From assembly GCA_964023275.1 (NCBI GenBank), contig OZ029927.1:585703-649702 (forward strand): a stretch of DNA of 64,000 bases. Direction: 5' to 3'. Under the pieces are notes generated by a model that saw nothing but the letters and a program-made list of their open reading frames with translations, ran no database searches and was not told the DNA's origin. The position numbers were made by a program, and so were the translations under genes. Origin of the DNA: Norana najaformis. Taxonomy: Eukaryota > Annelida > Clitellata > Crassiclitellata > Hormogastridae. Within the stretch, counting starts at the first letter, position 1. Every line of letters begins with the position of its first letter. Of the stretch, positions 32,709-43,940 are shown one piece after another.

Positions 32709-33840
32709 TTGATTTAATCCTTTCTGCAGTCGATGCCGAAGCAGAATTATTGGGTTATCAGCTTCAGTGATAGAATCTACTGACACAAGGAACTAAAGTG
32801 TTTGTGTTTCCTATCCGTCATGAAGAACTGAGTGGGTTGTTTTATAAAGAAGATACTTTATGCTTCTGCAAAGATGTCGAAGGATTGTTTAGCACACTCG
32901 GTCGAGACTATGATCCACAGGAATAACGACTGTTCATCGATTTGTCGATATGAAGTATGAAGGCTATGCTCTTACTGGCTTATATAATGGTAATCAATAC
33001 AAGAGGGACATAAGAAAGAGACGAATGCTAATATGGAGCTGTTGTTGAAATCCATGCAGGACAGCTCAAGGGTAACTTGAACATATATAATTCTTCTTGG
33101 TTTACAGCTCGGATATGCTTCGTTTGTGAGTGGAATAGCCGTGCAAGAGATTCTCATTATGGTAGGAAGGATTAACCACTGAGCAAAAATCTGGTACCAG
33201 GCCAAAAGAACATTGTACATGAGCCACTTTTTGATTCCGCGAAGGCTTATCGGTTCCTTGTTCACATCAAGCTCGGACTAATGAAAAACTGTGCTAAACT
33301 ATGCTGTGATGAACAAAGAAGGTAAAGGATTAAATACCTAAGACAGAAGTTTCGAAATGGTGTCTAAATTTAAGAAGACAAATGTGTTGGTTTACAGATT
33401 AGGGAATCGATGAAAGACAGTCGTCACTTTGATGAACTCCGAGATGACAGCGAGTTAATGACATGGCATCTTTGAAGGCTGTTGTCGGAAGCTTCTTGGT
33501 AACAACAACGAGGCACCAAACTATGTTCAATTGCTGGACAAAATACTTAAAACATTCCAGTTGATGAATTGATATGGATCACTAAAATGCATTTTTCGTA
33601 AGCGCATCTGTTTTTCCCCGGTGACGTTATTGATGAACATGGCGAAAGATTTGACCAAGACAACCAAAATGGCAAAATAGCCGGAAAAAGTGGAATCCCA
33701 ATACGCTGAATACATTAGAAAAGCTTCGGAAATCGATTACAACGTAAATCAGACACAAAACGATTGTAGTTTCTGTTCATTTGACAAAGCAAGGACATTG
33801 AAATTGAATGCAATTAAATGCGTTTCGGTCTATTTCTCCA
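32709..33840 (+). pseudogene. Degraded gene of a widespread uncharacterised animal protein family, copy A
   Basis: Across shifting frames, conserved blocks are readable in order: FVFPIRHEELSGLFYKEDTL and CFCKDVEGLFSTLGRDYDPQ (about 32,801-32,922), RLFID with a stop just before it (about 32,929), ICFVCEWNSRARDSHYG (about 33,115-33,165), HIKLGLMKN (33,262-33,288), QIRE and FDEL (about 33,395-33,440), GSFLGNNNEAPNYVQLLDKI (about 33,490-33,547), and DEHGERFDQD (33,632-33,661). From memory these match a family of long proteins in many invertebrates and some vertebrates with no assigned function, often multicopy and probably transposon-linked. Many stops and frameshifts show it is dead. I know no activity for the family. 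It predates the duplication, since copy B has it too. Confidence 0.7.
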
Positions 33841-33844
33841 CCTA

Positions 33845-34330
33845 ACATAAGTGCATTTCTCTCAGAAATCTTACATGATACAAAATTTCGGACAACAGCG
33901 ACTTAGTCATATTCTACATAATGTAATTCTACATAATATAATATATAATATATATAACACATATGATACAACACAATCTTTATACATATTCCTTAAAAAA
34001 ATATATAGGCCTACACTGTATGTCCATTTCTTATAAAGGTTTTTAATGTTCGTTGTCAATATTAAATGTCGAGATGTTCCAACGGTTATAACGAAGGCGA
34101 AGATGTTGTTGTCATGTACAGTTGAGTTGAGTTATCGCTATTTATGTTGCTATTAATAGTAGTTTTACTGTTGCTGACAACTTTGTGTGTTCGTGTGTTC
34201 GCATTCTCGTGCTCGGTATTAGTGCATCTTTTCTTGCGCTCTGATCCAAATTTGATTTACTTCGCCTATAGACCTCATATTCGCTAATGTTCACCGTCCG
34301 TCCTCACTCTCACTTTCCGACTTTTCTCTG
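33845..34330. other. AT-rich spacer; shared with a third partial copy at 41.05 kb
   Basis: ATATAT-rich DNA to about 34,003, then TAGGCCTACACTG. Positions about 34,010-34,265 are similar to 41,049-41,300, for example TTATAAAGGTTTTTAA, GAAGGCGAAGATGTT and GTTGAGTTATCGCT. Confidence 0.7.
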
Positions 34331-34359
34331 AATTCCAGTCGCTGCTTGAATTCCTGGTC

Positions 34360-35300
34360 TCTTCTCCCTTAGAACTTATAATAACATATCGATACTCTGG
34401 ATTATGCTTCACAAAAATTTATGCATCTCCTCTCTGGCTTTGACCTTATGCAGCACGTTACTTTTCCAACTCAAGACATGGGTCATATACTCTTGATCTC
34501 CTTATAACCCGGTCCAGCTGTTCTGCTTTTTAAAATATTCTCTTCTGAGTCACATTTATCCGACCATACTGCCATTACTGCTCAGGTTTCTTTCCAGCAT
34601 AAGCCACCTCCCACTTACTCTTTCATCAGTTAATGTCCTTGGAAAATGCTTGACGTACCCTCCATCAAAGCTAGTATCCTTGCCTCCCCCTGTGGTTGCG
34701 CCCAGCACAAACTCTGCCGGATTTGCTGCGCAGCTAAATTCAACTTTATCTGAAATTCTGGACAAGTTCATTCCGGCTAAGTCTAAGAGAGTTGCAGCAC
34801 GACTTTTCCAACCTTGGTACAACTACGACATTGCCATTGCTAAAAGGCTGCGTAACCGGCTCAAGAGGTTTTGGCGACGCTCGAATTTTCCTCCTCACCT
34901 ATTCAAATTTAGGCGCCAGTGCCCTACTGTCCGCAAACTTGTCTCAGCTGCGAAATCCGCCTACTTGTCTAATCTGGTCTCTGAGTGCTCCTCTTCTGCT
35001 AAGTTGGCAGGCCGTGAACAAGGTTCTGCATCGTGACAAATGCAGTTTATGCTATTTAGCTCCTCTTCACTTACTCCCATGCTGACAGATTCCTGCAATT
35101 CTTTTCCGAGAAGATCTCGACCCTGAGAGTTTTCTTTTCTCATGTTTCTTCCTCCAGTGGCCTATCATATCCCCTATTTCCTCCGCAGGTTCTCAGTCTA
35201 ATCCAACCACCAACCCTGATAAACAATTTGCCTTGGACTTTATTCCTACCGCCCTTCTAAAAGTATGCTTCGATGTCTTGGGTCCAATCGTCACACCCAT
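34360..35300 (+). mobile_element. CR1/Jockey-like LINE, EN end and EN-RT linker, copy A
   Basis: The endonuclease C-terminus is readable as LSGFDLMQHVTFPT (about 34,433-34,475) and the catalytic SDH motif at 34,559-34,567. The open frame 34,650-35,036 then gives LNSTLSEILDKFIPAKSKRV, PWYNYDIAIAKRLRNRLKRF and LVSAAKSAYLSNLVSE. That is the usual linker between endonuclease and RT. The RT palm itself is absent. A ~37-bp stretch present in copy B is missing near 35,215. Inactive. Confidence 0.75.
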
Positions 35301-35389
35301 TGTCAACTGGTCATAAAAGCAAAGTTTGTGGGGAGTAATAGCCATTTTTATACTTTTGAAGCATAAGTAATTAGGAAATATTACTTACT

Positions 35390-36193
35390 ACCCAGGAACA
35401 TAGTACTAATAACAGAATCTGAGAAGGAATTACAAACACTGGTTGAAAGATTAGACAGAGCAGGAAGGAAATATGGAATGCGGATTAACACGGATAAAAC
35501 AAAGGTCATGACAACAGCAGAAACCAGGTGTCAGATCAGCATAGGTCAGGAAACAGTGGAGCAGGTGAATACTTTCATGTACTTGGGCTCGAGGATCGAC
35601 AGGGACAGCGATTGTGGAGCAGAGATAAGGGTACGACTTGCAAAGGGATATGCAATGGCTACAAATCTTAAAAAAATATGGAAAAGCCATGGCATATCAC
35701 TGGTAACAAAGATGAGGCTCTTGATGACATTAGTATGGCCGGTGGCACTGTACGGATGTGAGAGTTGGACTTTGAGGAAGGAGGAAGAGAGGAGGATAGA
35801 AGCATTCGAGATGAAATGTCTAAGAATGATCATGCAAATATCGTGGATGGAAATGCGGTCAAATGAATGGGTACTGGAAGCGGCTGGAGTAGAGAGGAAT
35901 CTTTTGAAGACAGTAAGGAAAAGGAAATTGATCTATTTTGGCCACATCATGAGGAAGGAGGGAACATGCATCGAGAAGGAGATAATACAGGGCACAATAC
36001 CGGGAGGACGGAAAAGAGGAAGACCGAGAATAAACTGGTTGGGCAACATCAGGGCATGGACTGGGCTAACAATGGAGGAGATGCTCAGGCTGGTGGAAGA
36101 CAGAGGACACTGGAGGAACATTGTGCATGATGCGGCCGAATCTCGGAACGAGGAAGGCTGAGAACAGAACAGAGAACAGAACCCAGGAACATA
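35390..36193 (+). mobile_element. RTE-type LINE, recent 5'-truncated insertion
   Basis: Insertion present only in copy A. ACCCAGGAACATA at 35,390-35,402 and 36,181-36,193 is a perfect 13-bp target duplication. Copy B has it once (60,753-60,765 region). From its first base, 35,403, the frame is open to the stop at 36,161 (about 252 codons). Blocks: VLITESEKELQTLVERLDRA, NTDKTKVM, FMYLGSRI, LYGCESWTLRK, IEAFEMKCLRMIMQISWMEM, KRKLIYFGHIMRKEGT, RKRGRPRINWLGNIRAW and DRGHWRNIVHDA. These are the RT thumb and C-terminus of RTE-clade LINEs. Truncation falls just after where the catalytic YADD would be. The 3' end carries AGAACAGA repeats. Dead on arrival, but the undamaged frame implies an active relative in the genome. 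Confidence 0.92.
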
Positions 36194-36194
36194 A

Positions 36195-37440
36195 AAAAAA
36201 TAAAATATGTTACACGATGTAATCGACTAAATCTTTCTACCTCGAGTATACAATCGAACAAGGACTAGAACCGACGTTAGGAAAACGTCGTTAGAAATCA
36301 ACAGACTTTAAAAAAGAACAGATAATGCTCTTTTTCGGCCCATATATATAGCAAGAAAAGTCAAGAAAATACGCCGATTTTGGATGTAAGATGGAGCGTT
36401 TAAATGCCGAAAAACAAATCGATATAAAGAATATGCCATTCGATAGAATAAGACAAGCACTCTGCTCGTTTTTCGATGAAATGATCGGGTCAGTTCCGTC
36501 ACCACCGCTATTCGTTTAAATGGGTGCCATGCCATTTAGCCTAAGGTCCCAGTGCAACGACGGATATTCCAGTCTCTTAAATAAGCCACTATCGCCGTTC
36601 GCATCCGCATCCTCACGCACAGAGGCGCCTTGACGTACGCTTTAACCAGTGTACACACATATCTAAACAGCCATAACCGCGATCTCAAAATTGATAGCCG
36701 CTTCTAATAACTTATTCTTCACAAGATATTGAAATTCCTGAGTTATGACTCTTATCATCTCGATCTTTCAGAATATCCTGCCATCCAGTGCGTAACTGTT
36801 CTTCTTTCCTCCACTGTGGGCTTTGTAATGTTACACCGGGCGTGTAGCTGATTTAATGTACTAATAAAACTATTCTCAAAGACGTTAATAAGTGATTCTT
36901 TCACAAGACAAATGTATATAAGGCGAAATTTCCCATATTACTAGATATATAAAATATGGTATACACTTTGACAATAAAAGAGACCAGAACGACAATCCTG
37001 ATATGTTTCAAATTTGTCGTTAATTATGCGTTAACCTGCAATATAAGGACATAACAGCTTGTGTTCAGTCACGAAGCAATAGTCAAAAATTTTCTAAATT
37101 AAAGCAGGTGTATGTATATATATTACACACACACACATACACATATATATATATAAACTTAGACTTAATCCATCAGCGGGATGATTTTCTCGTCGCTACA
37201 CAATCACTTCATCGAAGTAAGTATCCTAAGATCTTAGAGACGTTAGACAGCTATAGAAATTGCTTGATTTTCAATAATGTTAAAACATTTAGTCGGCAGC
37301 TAAGACGTTTTGAAAGTTGAAAAGAAGTCAAGTTATGATTCCCTGCTGACGAGAAGAGAGATGAGGCTATTTGAAAATGAATGCCAGAAGACTAGAAATC
37401 ATCTAATTAACTTGTCTTGTCTTCAACCGTCCTCGAGCCT
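36195..37440. other. No recognisable gene, copy A
   Basis: AT-rich DNA conserved with copy B (60,767-62,030). Short mixed (TA/CA)n near 37,108-37,155. The frames at 36,308-36,535 (minus) and 37,108-37,534 (plus) show no domain. Confidence 0.45.
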
Positions 37441-37449
37441 AGTATTGGC

Positions 37450-38050
37450 TGCACTACTGACAATTTTACGCTATCTGCTTCTGCCCCTTGTCCCATGTAA
37501 TAACTCGTCAACAATAATTCAGTCCACGACTTGATGTTATCGATCCATGTCATCTTGGGTCTCCTGAGCTCGGGACCCAGGAATTGTGCCTTGGATGATA
37601 TCTTTCTCTAGGCAATCTCCGCTCTTTCATAGCACATGTATGTTCCAAGTACGAAAGCTTCCTCTTTTTGATTAATCTGATCAGATTCCTATCTACTCCT
37701 ATCATCTCTAGGACCCACTCATTTGTCTTCTTAGCAGTCCAAGGTACTCTAAGAATCTACCGCAGACACTTCATTTCAAATGCGCGGATTCTTGCCTCAT
37801 CATCTTTCTTTATGGTCTCTCACAGCCATACTGTGCCACTGGCCACACCAGATCTTTCAGAAGTTATATCTTTGTTGCAAGCAATATGCCGTGATTTTTC
37901 CATACATTCTTTAATGCTGCCCCAACACCTTTGTACTTTTCCCAGTCCTGATCGAACCTCTTTACTGCATTCAGAGTTTTCTGTTAAAACTGAACCAAGA
38001 TGTGCAAATGTGTCAACCTGCTCCGATTGATTGCCTTGCACATTGAAGTT
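37450..38050 (-). mobile_element. RTE-type LINE C-terminal remnant, copy A
   Basis: Minus-strand translation gives QGNQSEQVDTFAHLGSVLTE then NSECSKEVRSGLGKVQRC (38,041-37,920), the RTE block that precedes the RT C-terminus. In broken frames further along come an IKKRKL...EHTCAMKERRL-like block and IIQGTIPGS near 37,590-37,670. It corresponds to the intact RTE copy at 35.4-36.2 kb but is older and antisense. Also in copy B at 62,040-62,620. Confidence 0.65.
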
Positions 38051-38118
38051 GCAGGTTGTAATTAATCATGTAATTACGTGAGCTTAAATAATGCTATCGA
38101 TCTTTTCGTTTATCGAAT

Positions 38119-38609
38119 CAATCTGTTCTCAATGCTTCTGCCCGTCTTATTGGAGGCGTCCCCAGGTATGGCCATATAACTTCCTTTATACGGGACACTC
38201 TACACTGGCTTCCCATTCAGCAGCGTATCCAGTTCAAGATCCTAACGCTTATGCGTAATTGTCTTGTTGGCTCTGCTCCATCTTATCTTAGGGACTTCTG
38301 CATTTCGGTCTCCTTGGTTCCAGGCCGTAGCATTCTCTGGTCGGCCTCCCTTGGACTTCTGACTATCCCTCGTATGCGCACTGCTACAGCGCAGTCTAGA
38401 AGCTTTGCCTATGTTGGACCCAATAGCTGGAATCGCCTTTCCCGAGAGCTCCGGCTAGTATTCCTCAGTTTGTCTCTTCCGCAGTTTCGCAAGCGCCTGA
38501 AGTCTGTGTTATTTGCCAGTGGTCTCACTGGTTCGGGTCGGGAGCGCTTCTGATGAGTCTATTCTTGAAGTGGCGCTTTATAAATGTCAGATTACAATTA
38601 CAATTACAA
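38119..38609 (+). mobile_element. CR1/Jockey-like LINE 3' end, recent insertion
   Basis: Copy B reads straight through (CGAATATAGAATTT near 62,682-62,695), so this 491-bp piece was inserted in copy A only. It is open from its first base to the stop at 38,553 (144 residues): VLNASARLIGGVPRYGHITS, LHWLPIQQRIQFKILTLMRN, IPRMRTATAQSRSFAYVGPN and LPQFRKRLKSVLFASGLTGS. The 3' end has GGCGCTTTATAAATG and the tail (ATTACA)n. No clear target duplication. Same family as the remnants at 2.9, 6.1 and 51.6 kb. Confidence 0.9.
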
Positions 38610-38611
38610 AT

Positions 38612-39515
38612 AGAATTTAACAGCAACTTCTCTTTTCGTCTTTGCTCACTCCTTCAGCTTCATGTAATATTATAATATATTCGCTTATCGGATACTTTAA
38701 CTTTGCCAAGAACAGTACTGGGGTCTCGGGCTTTGTTTGTTTAGTCTGAAGCTCTTGAATTCGCTACTTGTTTCTTTTCGCTTTGCAGATAACATCGTTC
38801 CGGTTTGGACCAAATTTCTGTCTTGCGGATCACTTATGCTCCGTAGCCTGATTTCCGGTGTCTGGGGCCTCATGGATCTCGACTATTTCCGTAGAAGTAT
38901 GACTTTTGAGTACCGGTTTGCTTAGAAGCGATCAAGATTGACCAGGACGATTGAAGTTTTGCAGTAATTATTCTTCAGAATTTTCACAACTTCTAGCAAT
39001 ACGATTACAAAATATTAGTTGGAAGCCACATTAAGGTTGAAATGTGTTTAGAATCAACGCTAATAGAGGCCTAATGTTCGTATATATGGCTGCGATTTGG
39101 TCGGCATTTTGTTCCTTTTAATTTTTAATTAATTGTTGTGCGTGGTGTCCTAATGTGGGGTAAGACGCCTCCTCTCAAACGGAGTAAATCTTTCCCCCGG
39201 GGCGTCTTCTCAACTAGTGCTTTCATTTGTATATCTTAATAGCTATTAATACATCCATCGCACAATACTATCCTAAAGTAAGGTTGAGATAATGTGGGTA
39301 ACAACAATTATTCATGTTTTAAAAACTATGGAATTCTTCTAACAAAACGTAGTGGATTCTGGAAAAGCTCACATGGACCACTTTTGCATCTGGAAAATGA
39401 TTTCTTCTGTCTGATACAGAAAACGGATATCTTAAAGGCAATGCTTGGCTTGAGTGGGCCTACTGTCGTCAGGAAGCTAGTAATTGATATTCCAACAAAA
39501 GTTGGTGTCAGTCAC
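38612..39515. other. No recognisable gene, copy A
   Basis: Shared with copy B (62,690-63,595). Contains a dyad AAGACGCC...GGGCGTCTT (about 39,171-39,208). No coding signal. Confidence 0.45.
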
Positions 39516-39519
39516 AGAC

Positions 39520-39780
39520 TCAGTATGCCTAACCGTAATCGTAATTGTAATCGTAGTCGTAAATTTCTAAAGCGCCGCTTCAAGGTAGCCTTATCAGAGG
39601 CTCTCCCGGCCCATCCCAGAACTGGGGAATAATACGGTCTTCAAGCGCTTACGGGAGAGGGAGGGGAGAGGGAGTGAAACTCCCGTCGAAGGTCGGCAGG
39701 TAAGCCATTCCAAAAAGTAGGGCCAGCAAAAGCACAACTGATGCATAACGTGGAAGAAAACTGCACAGAGATATAATGAG
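39520..39780 (-). mobile_element. LINE 3' end, copy A
   Basis: Minus-strand codons include QLCFCWPYFLEWLTCRPSTG and LSRKRLKTVLFPSSGMGRES, the C-terminal block of a CR1-like RT. It is followed by GGCGCTTTAGAAATTTACG and an ATTACG-type tail (39,533-39,560). Also in copy B (63,605-63,845). Confidence 0.65.
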
Positions 39781-40255
39781 TAATACAATAATAATTATAG
39801 AGTTAAAATCCAGGCCTACATTGAGACTAAACACCATTCTTTTATGACTTAACATCTAAACAATTGCAAAATTTCTTACAGAAGTGTCTTAGAACACCCT
39901 ATGATAAGATAAAAACATCGATTTATTCCAGTCATCCTATCTTGGCCAATTATACACGGTTTGGCCACCTCGAATAATCCGCTCCTCTCCATCATCACAC
40001 CACTTCGCCTTCCTGTTACTTCAACTTTAAAATTTGGTGATCACTAAACAACGCAAGCCATTCTATTTCTTTGGAATAAGCCTCAGCCAAAGCTAAACTA
40101 TCTGCCCCATTCTGCCAGCTCACAGTGTCCTCTGCTAGACAAACAAAGTGCATGATTTCAATCGTAGGAGTTAAATGAAGGGCATAGTGAAAAATAGTTA
40201 ATTTTTACATTTTGTGCTAAATAAGAAAATGTAGTTACTGCATTTTAATCCTTAA
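39781..40255. other. No recognisable gene
   Basis: AT-rich DNA spanning the last point (39,923) that can be matched to copy B before the window ends. Confidence 0.5.
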
Positions 40256-40262
40256 GCCTTCT

Positions 40263-40665
40263 ATGGAACCAAAGATATGGCGGCTACTTATGAAATCTGC
40301 AGGATCCGAGGACAACGGATTGCTAACTCCTTCCATTATGACTGAGTCCATTAAGCAAGAAAAGAATGCCCCTGAATTCAAGGAGGCATTTTTGACAGTG
40401 TGTCACCAGTTCTTTAAGCTTCTGGATGTCAATGGCGATGACTTTGTAGAAGAAGATGAATACGCCAGAACATTAGCTGGAATCGGCATCCAGGATATTA
40501 GCGTCGTAAAGAGGGCTTTTGAGTCCATCGATCTCATCCAAAGATGGAAAGCTGAGCTATAAGGAATTTCCAATGCCTTGTTTGAGTATTGCACATCAGA
40601 AGACGGGAAAAACTCCTATACGTTGATGTAGGGACCTCTCATCTAAACGATAAAAATTCTAATTC
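40263..40665 (+). pseudogene. EF-hand calcium-binding protein pseudogene (sarcoplasmic-type)
   Basis: The frame 40,263-40,562 (99 residues) contains a canonical EF-hand loop at 40,425-40,460: D-V-N-G-D-D-F-V-E-E-D-E, with acidic residues at loop positions 1, 5 and 12. It is preceded by FKEAFLTVCHQFFKLL and followed by EYARTLAGIGI. The frame is lost near 40,528. A second loop (SKDGKLSYKEF) lies in another frame at about 40,532-40,566, and NALFEYCTSEDGK in the first frame shifted again at about 40,573-40,611. At least two frameshifts and a stop disable it. The homology runs about 400 bp without introns, which suggests a processed copy, though no poly-A tail is clear. It resembles invertebrate sarcoplasmic calcium-binding proteins, which buffer Ca2+ in the cytosol. 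Confidence 0.75.
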
Positions 40666-40841
40666 TAGTTCTTTTCAACTATAGACATCTTGTTGCTTCA
40701 AGTTGAATTACGTTGCGCTTCTAAGGCTTATATGCTTCTAAACTTATTTAACTTTAACAAATGGTCATTGTACGTACTATGGCTAGTTTTGTTGTCGTGG
40801 GTGCTTAAGGTGTTGTGTTTGCAGTTGTTGTGCAATTTTAA

Positions 40842-41300
<459 letters not shown>

Positions 41301-41334
41301 ACGTATGTTCGTAAGGGAACATAAATACGGTTCT

Positions 41335-41485
41335 GTGAGGTTGTGAATAGGCGCTTTATAAATGTATAGACACTCACACATACACGGGAAAGGTGGAGAC
41401 AACCGCAGATTGAGAGAAATGCACCGGACACCAGAGAAAAAGTGATTGTGTGTATAGGTGCGTGTGTGTGTGTGTGTGTAGACGC
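41335..41485 (+). repeat. Retroelement-type tail and (GT)n
   Basis: AGGCGCTTTATAAATG at about 41,349-41,364 followed by ACAC-containing DNA matches the recurrent LINE/SINE tail layout. A (GT)n run follows at about 41,460-41,480. Confidence 0.5.
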
Positions 41486-42150
41486 AGCCGCACATGCGCA
41501 CATATCATCTCCAGTGGGTTGACTTTATCTCATCCTCGTCCCTATCTTTTCTATCGACAGAATAAAACCAGCCGAGGTCTCTATACGACGACTTCGCCCC
41601 AACGGTGATCTAGCCACGAAGTTTGCCAACATCACAAGGCTTTTCGTTTGGCAAGTCGAGTGCGATGCTCAGCGCCGCTCTGCGGTTATTATGGATCGCA
41701 GCAATTTATAAAGGACGGATGGACGGAAGGATGGAAGGACCAAGAGGGGGACGCATGGCAGCAGTGGCGCTGGTCTTCTCGAGGCCGATGCTGCCAATTG
41801 TTTTCAACGAGGTCGATATGAGAGGAGAGAACATAAACTGGACGCATTACTACTGAGCGTCTTTTGGTGTCCGGTCTGTCTGTCTGTCTGTTTGTTTGTC
41901 CAAACCCACCCACACACGATATGCAGTAATTGTCGTTTTATTCTCAAAGATGGGGTCTTTCATATATTTTAGATATAAGTTAGACTTCTTCTAACATGAT
42001 TCTAATAAACCTAGTGTCATCCAACGCTGCTTGGGTTTAAGGCGACCATTTTTACTACTATGAATCATAGGAAAAGCTTGATCTTTTATACAGATCAATA
42101 AACTACGTATAAGCAAGATCAGGGGCATTGTCTGCACATGCGTCAGATAC
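41486..42150. other. No recognisable gene; GGAC/GGAA and TCTG repeats
   Basis: GGAC/GGAA repeats near 41,712-41,740 and (TCTG)n near 41,873-41,892. The frames at 41,623-41,913 show no domain. Confidence 0.45.
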
Positions 42151-42156
42151 CAGAGA

Positions 42157-43940
42157 TCAATTTGTATTTGTATTTGTATTTGATAATTTATATATAGCGC
42201 TTGTTACAGAACAAACTACTCAGAGGCGCTTGCAGTGTGAGAGCCCCTGGGAAATAAGAACGTCTTTAAACAACGAGCTGACTGAGCTCTATTAACAACA
42301 GTGACCCTAGCACGAAGCGATAGCGGAAGTTCATTCCATAGAGACGGGAAAACAACAGCAAAAGCCATCTGCTGAGCAATACAAAGAACAAATAGATCCA
42401 TACGATCTAAAGAATGTAAAGGGCGGGATGAGCTACTGGAGTGTGGAGGCCGAATAAAATCACAAAGATATTTTATAGCCTGGCCCATGCGAGCTCTTAT
42501 TACCGGTGATAACAGTTTAAACTGAATACGAGATTGGATAGGGAGCCAATGAAGTTGCCGAATGATGTAATCTAACTGCGTGAGTATTAATCCAAAGATA
42601 TATCACTAATGACAATCGACGATTCAACAAGTTTAGGCCATGCGTTAGTAAAAATATTGTCCGTTAAGGTAGCGGAGGGATCAGTAATTCTAATAAGTCG
42701 AAGAATTGCCGGAGAAAAGTGGTAAGATGACATACAATTACGGGAATTGTGAGTCAAGAAATGTTCTCGAGATTTCAGTAAATCAATTTGGTAATCGCCA
42801 AGTAAAAAATTTGTTTGTCAGTTTTAGATAAACTGGACAGAAGTTGATCAATTTCTTCATTAAAAACTTCGAGCGATTGACCCGGAGGTCTATAAAGAAC
42901 ATCTAGAATGCAATCCGTTCCCTTCGTCTGAGGGATACTAACAAATAGACTTTCATAAGAAACATGAGATGACGAAATCAGTTGAAGCTCAAAAGAGTGA
43001 AAGATAATGTCGACCTTAATGATAGAACCAACTCCTCCCCACCTACGTCTCTGCATTTATAAACAAATTGATATCCAAGAATAAATATATTTTCGGGACT
43101 AACCAAATCAAGTCAAGTTTCTGTCACAGTTAGAACATCAACAGGCGAGTGGGTCAAGAGAATTTGAATTTCGGGTACTTTAGTACTACTACAGTTAATG
43201 TGCATAACAGTAAACATCTTATGACGAGAATTGAACTTCGAATTGAACGACGCAGGATCCAGTACAAAGAATAAAGACAGATCCACCCGCCGTCCAAGTG
43301 GCCAAGATCTTCTCCTCTTTTAGCATGAATCTGGTAGGATCATAGACGAGTGCGTTCCTCTTCGTCAGATGTTCGCTTATGAAGAATGGAGCGGAGTCAG
43401 GGTTGGCAGAGGACCAACGTAAGGACTTTCTGGCAGCAGGAACAAGATTTCTCACCCGTCTAGAAGCGAACCGGACAATTATTGGTGTGTACTTATCCTT
43501 CCTCCCATGCGCGTGGGATTCGGTGAGTAGTAGATATGCGACACATGTTCACTAACTTCCAGTCCCAGAAGACCGCAGCATTGGTCAAGGACACTTCTGA
43601 CTGACATTTCCTGATTAGACTGGACAGATGTTTGTTGAGAAATGGATGAATCGGATGAGGATTCAGCTCAAGATGATTCCGACAAACCGTGAATAATAAT
43701 AATAAGATTGTCCATCCTCGATTAATTCTCAATGTCGTCGACGCGAAGTTTGAGAACATTGTATCAATGCGCGTATTTTGTCTTGAGTCGCTCTGTAAGC
43801 GCTTGTGTCGTTACATCGGTGACTATTTTTTCGACTACCCGTTCAAGAGAATAATGTGTAAAGTTATCGGCAAGCTTAGTAAACAACTGGTCGAACAAAG
43901 GGGAGAAAATTCAAGAAAGGCGAGAAAGCAACGCATTAAT
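42157..43940 (-). mobile_element. CR1/L2-like LINE, internally deleted: ORF1 + EN + RT tail
   Basis: Reading the minus strand. ORF1 region: LFTKLADNFTHYSLERVVEK then a coil-like stretch (about 43,905-43,800), a YSRMDNLIIIIHGL-like block (about 43,725), and RRVRNLVPAARKSL then FFISEHLTKRNALVYD (about 43,470-43,340). The ORF2 endonuclease follows: EIQILLTHSPVDVLTVTET (about 43,175-43,120), VLYRPPGQS (about 42,901-42,875), GDYQIDLLK (about 42,805-42,778) and LTDNIFTN (about 42,670-42,640). Then, near 42,590, it jumps straight to LHWLPIQSRIQFKLL (about 42,560-42,510) and the C-terminal FPSLWNELPLSLRA block (about 42,345-42,300). The tail is (CAAATA)n at 42,182-42,157. The whole RT palm with its catalytic Asp pair is missing. 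Stops and frameshifts occur in ORF1. Confidence 0.85.

Larger units (their letters stand above)
21666..39923 (+). repeat. Segmental duplication, copy A
   Basis: Direct-orientation copy of 52,296-64,000. The left edge is ATCTAATGTTTTCACCCAGC in both. The right edge is not reached, because the window ends while the copies still match. Start-to-start spacing is 30,630 bp. Copy A carries three insertions absent from B: 27,561-32,638, 35,403-36,193 (including one target copy) and 38,119-38,609. It also has a longer 18-bp satellite and a deletion of about 37 bp near 35,215. Remaining differences are scattered substitutions and small indels, a few per hundred bases by eye (not computed). Confidence 0.97.

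Noticed and set aside
35546..36121. Minus-strand frames opposite the RTE ORF
   Set aside because: Shadows of the plus-strand LINE coding sequence.
37668..38030. 120-codon plus-strand frame (also 62,234-62,596)
   Set aside because: Antisense shadow of an RTE remnant whose conserved blocks read on the minus strand.
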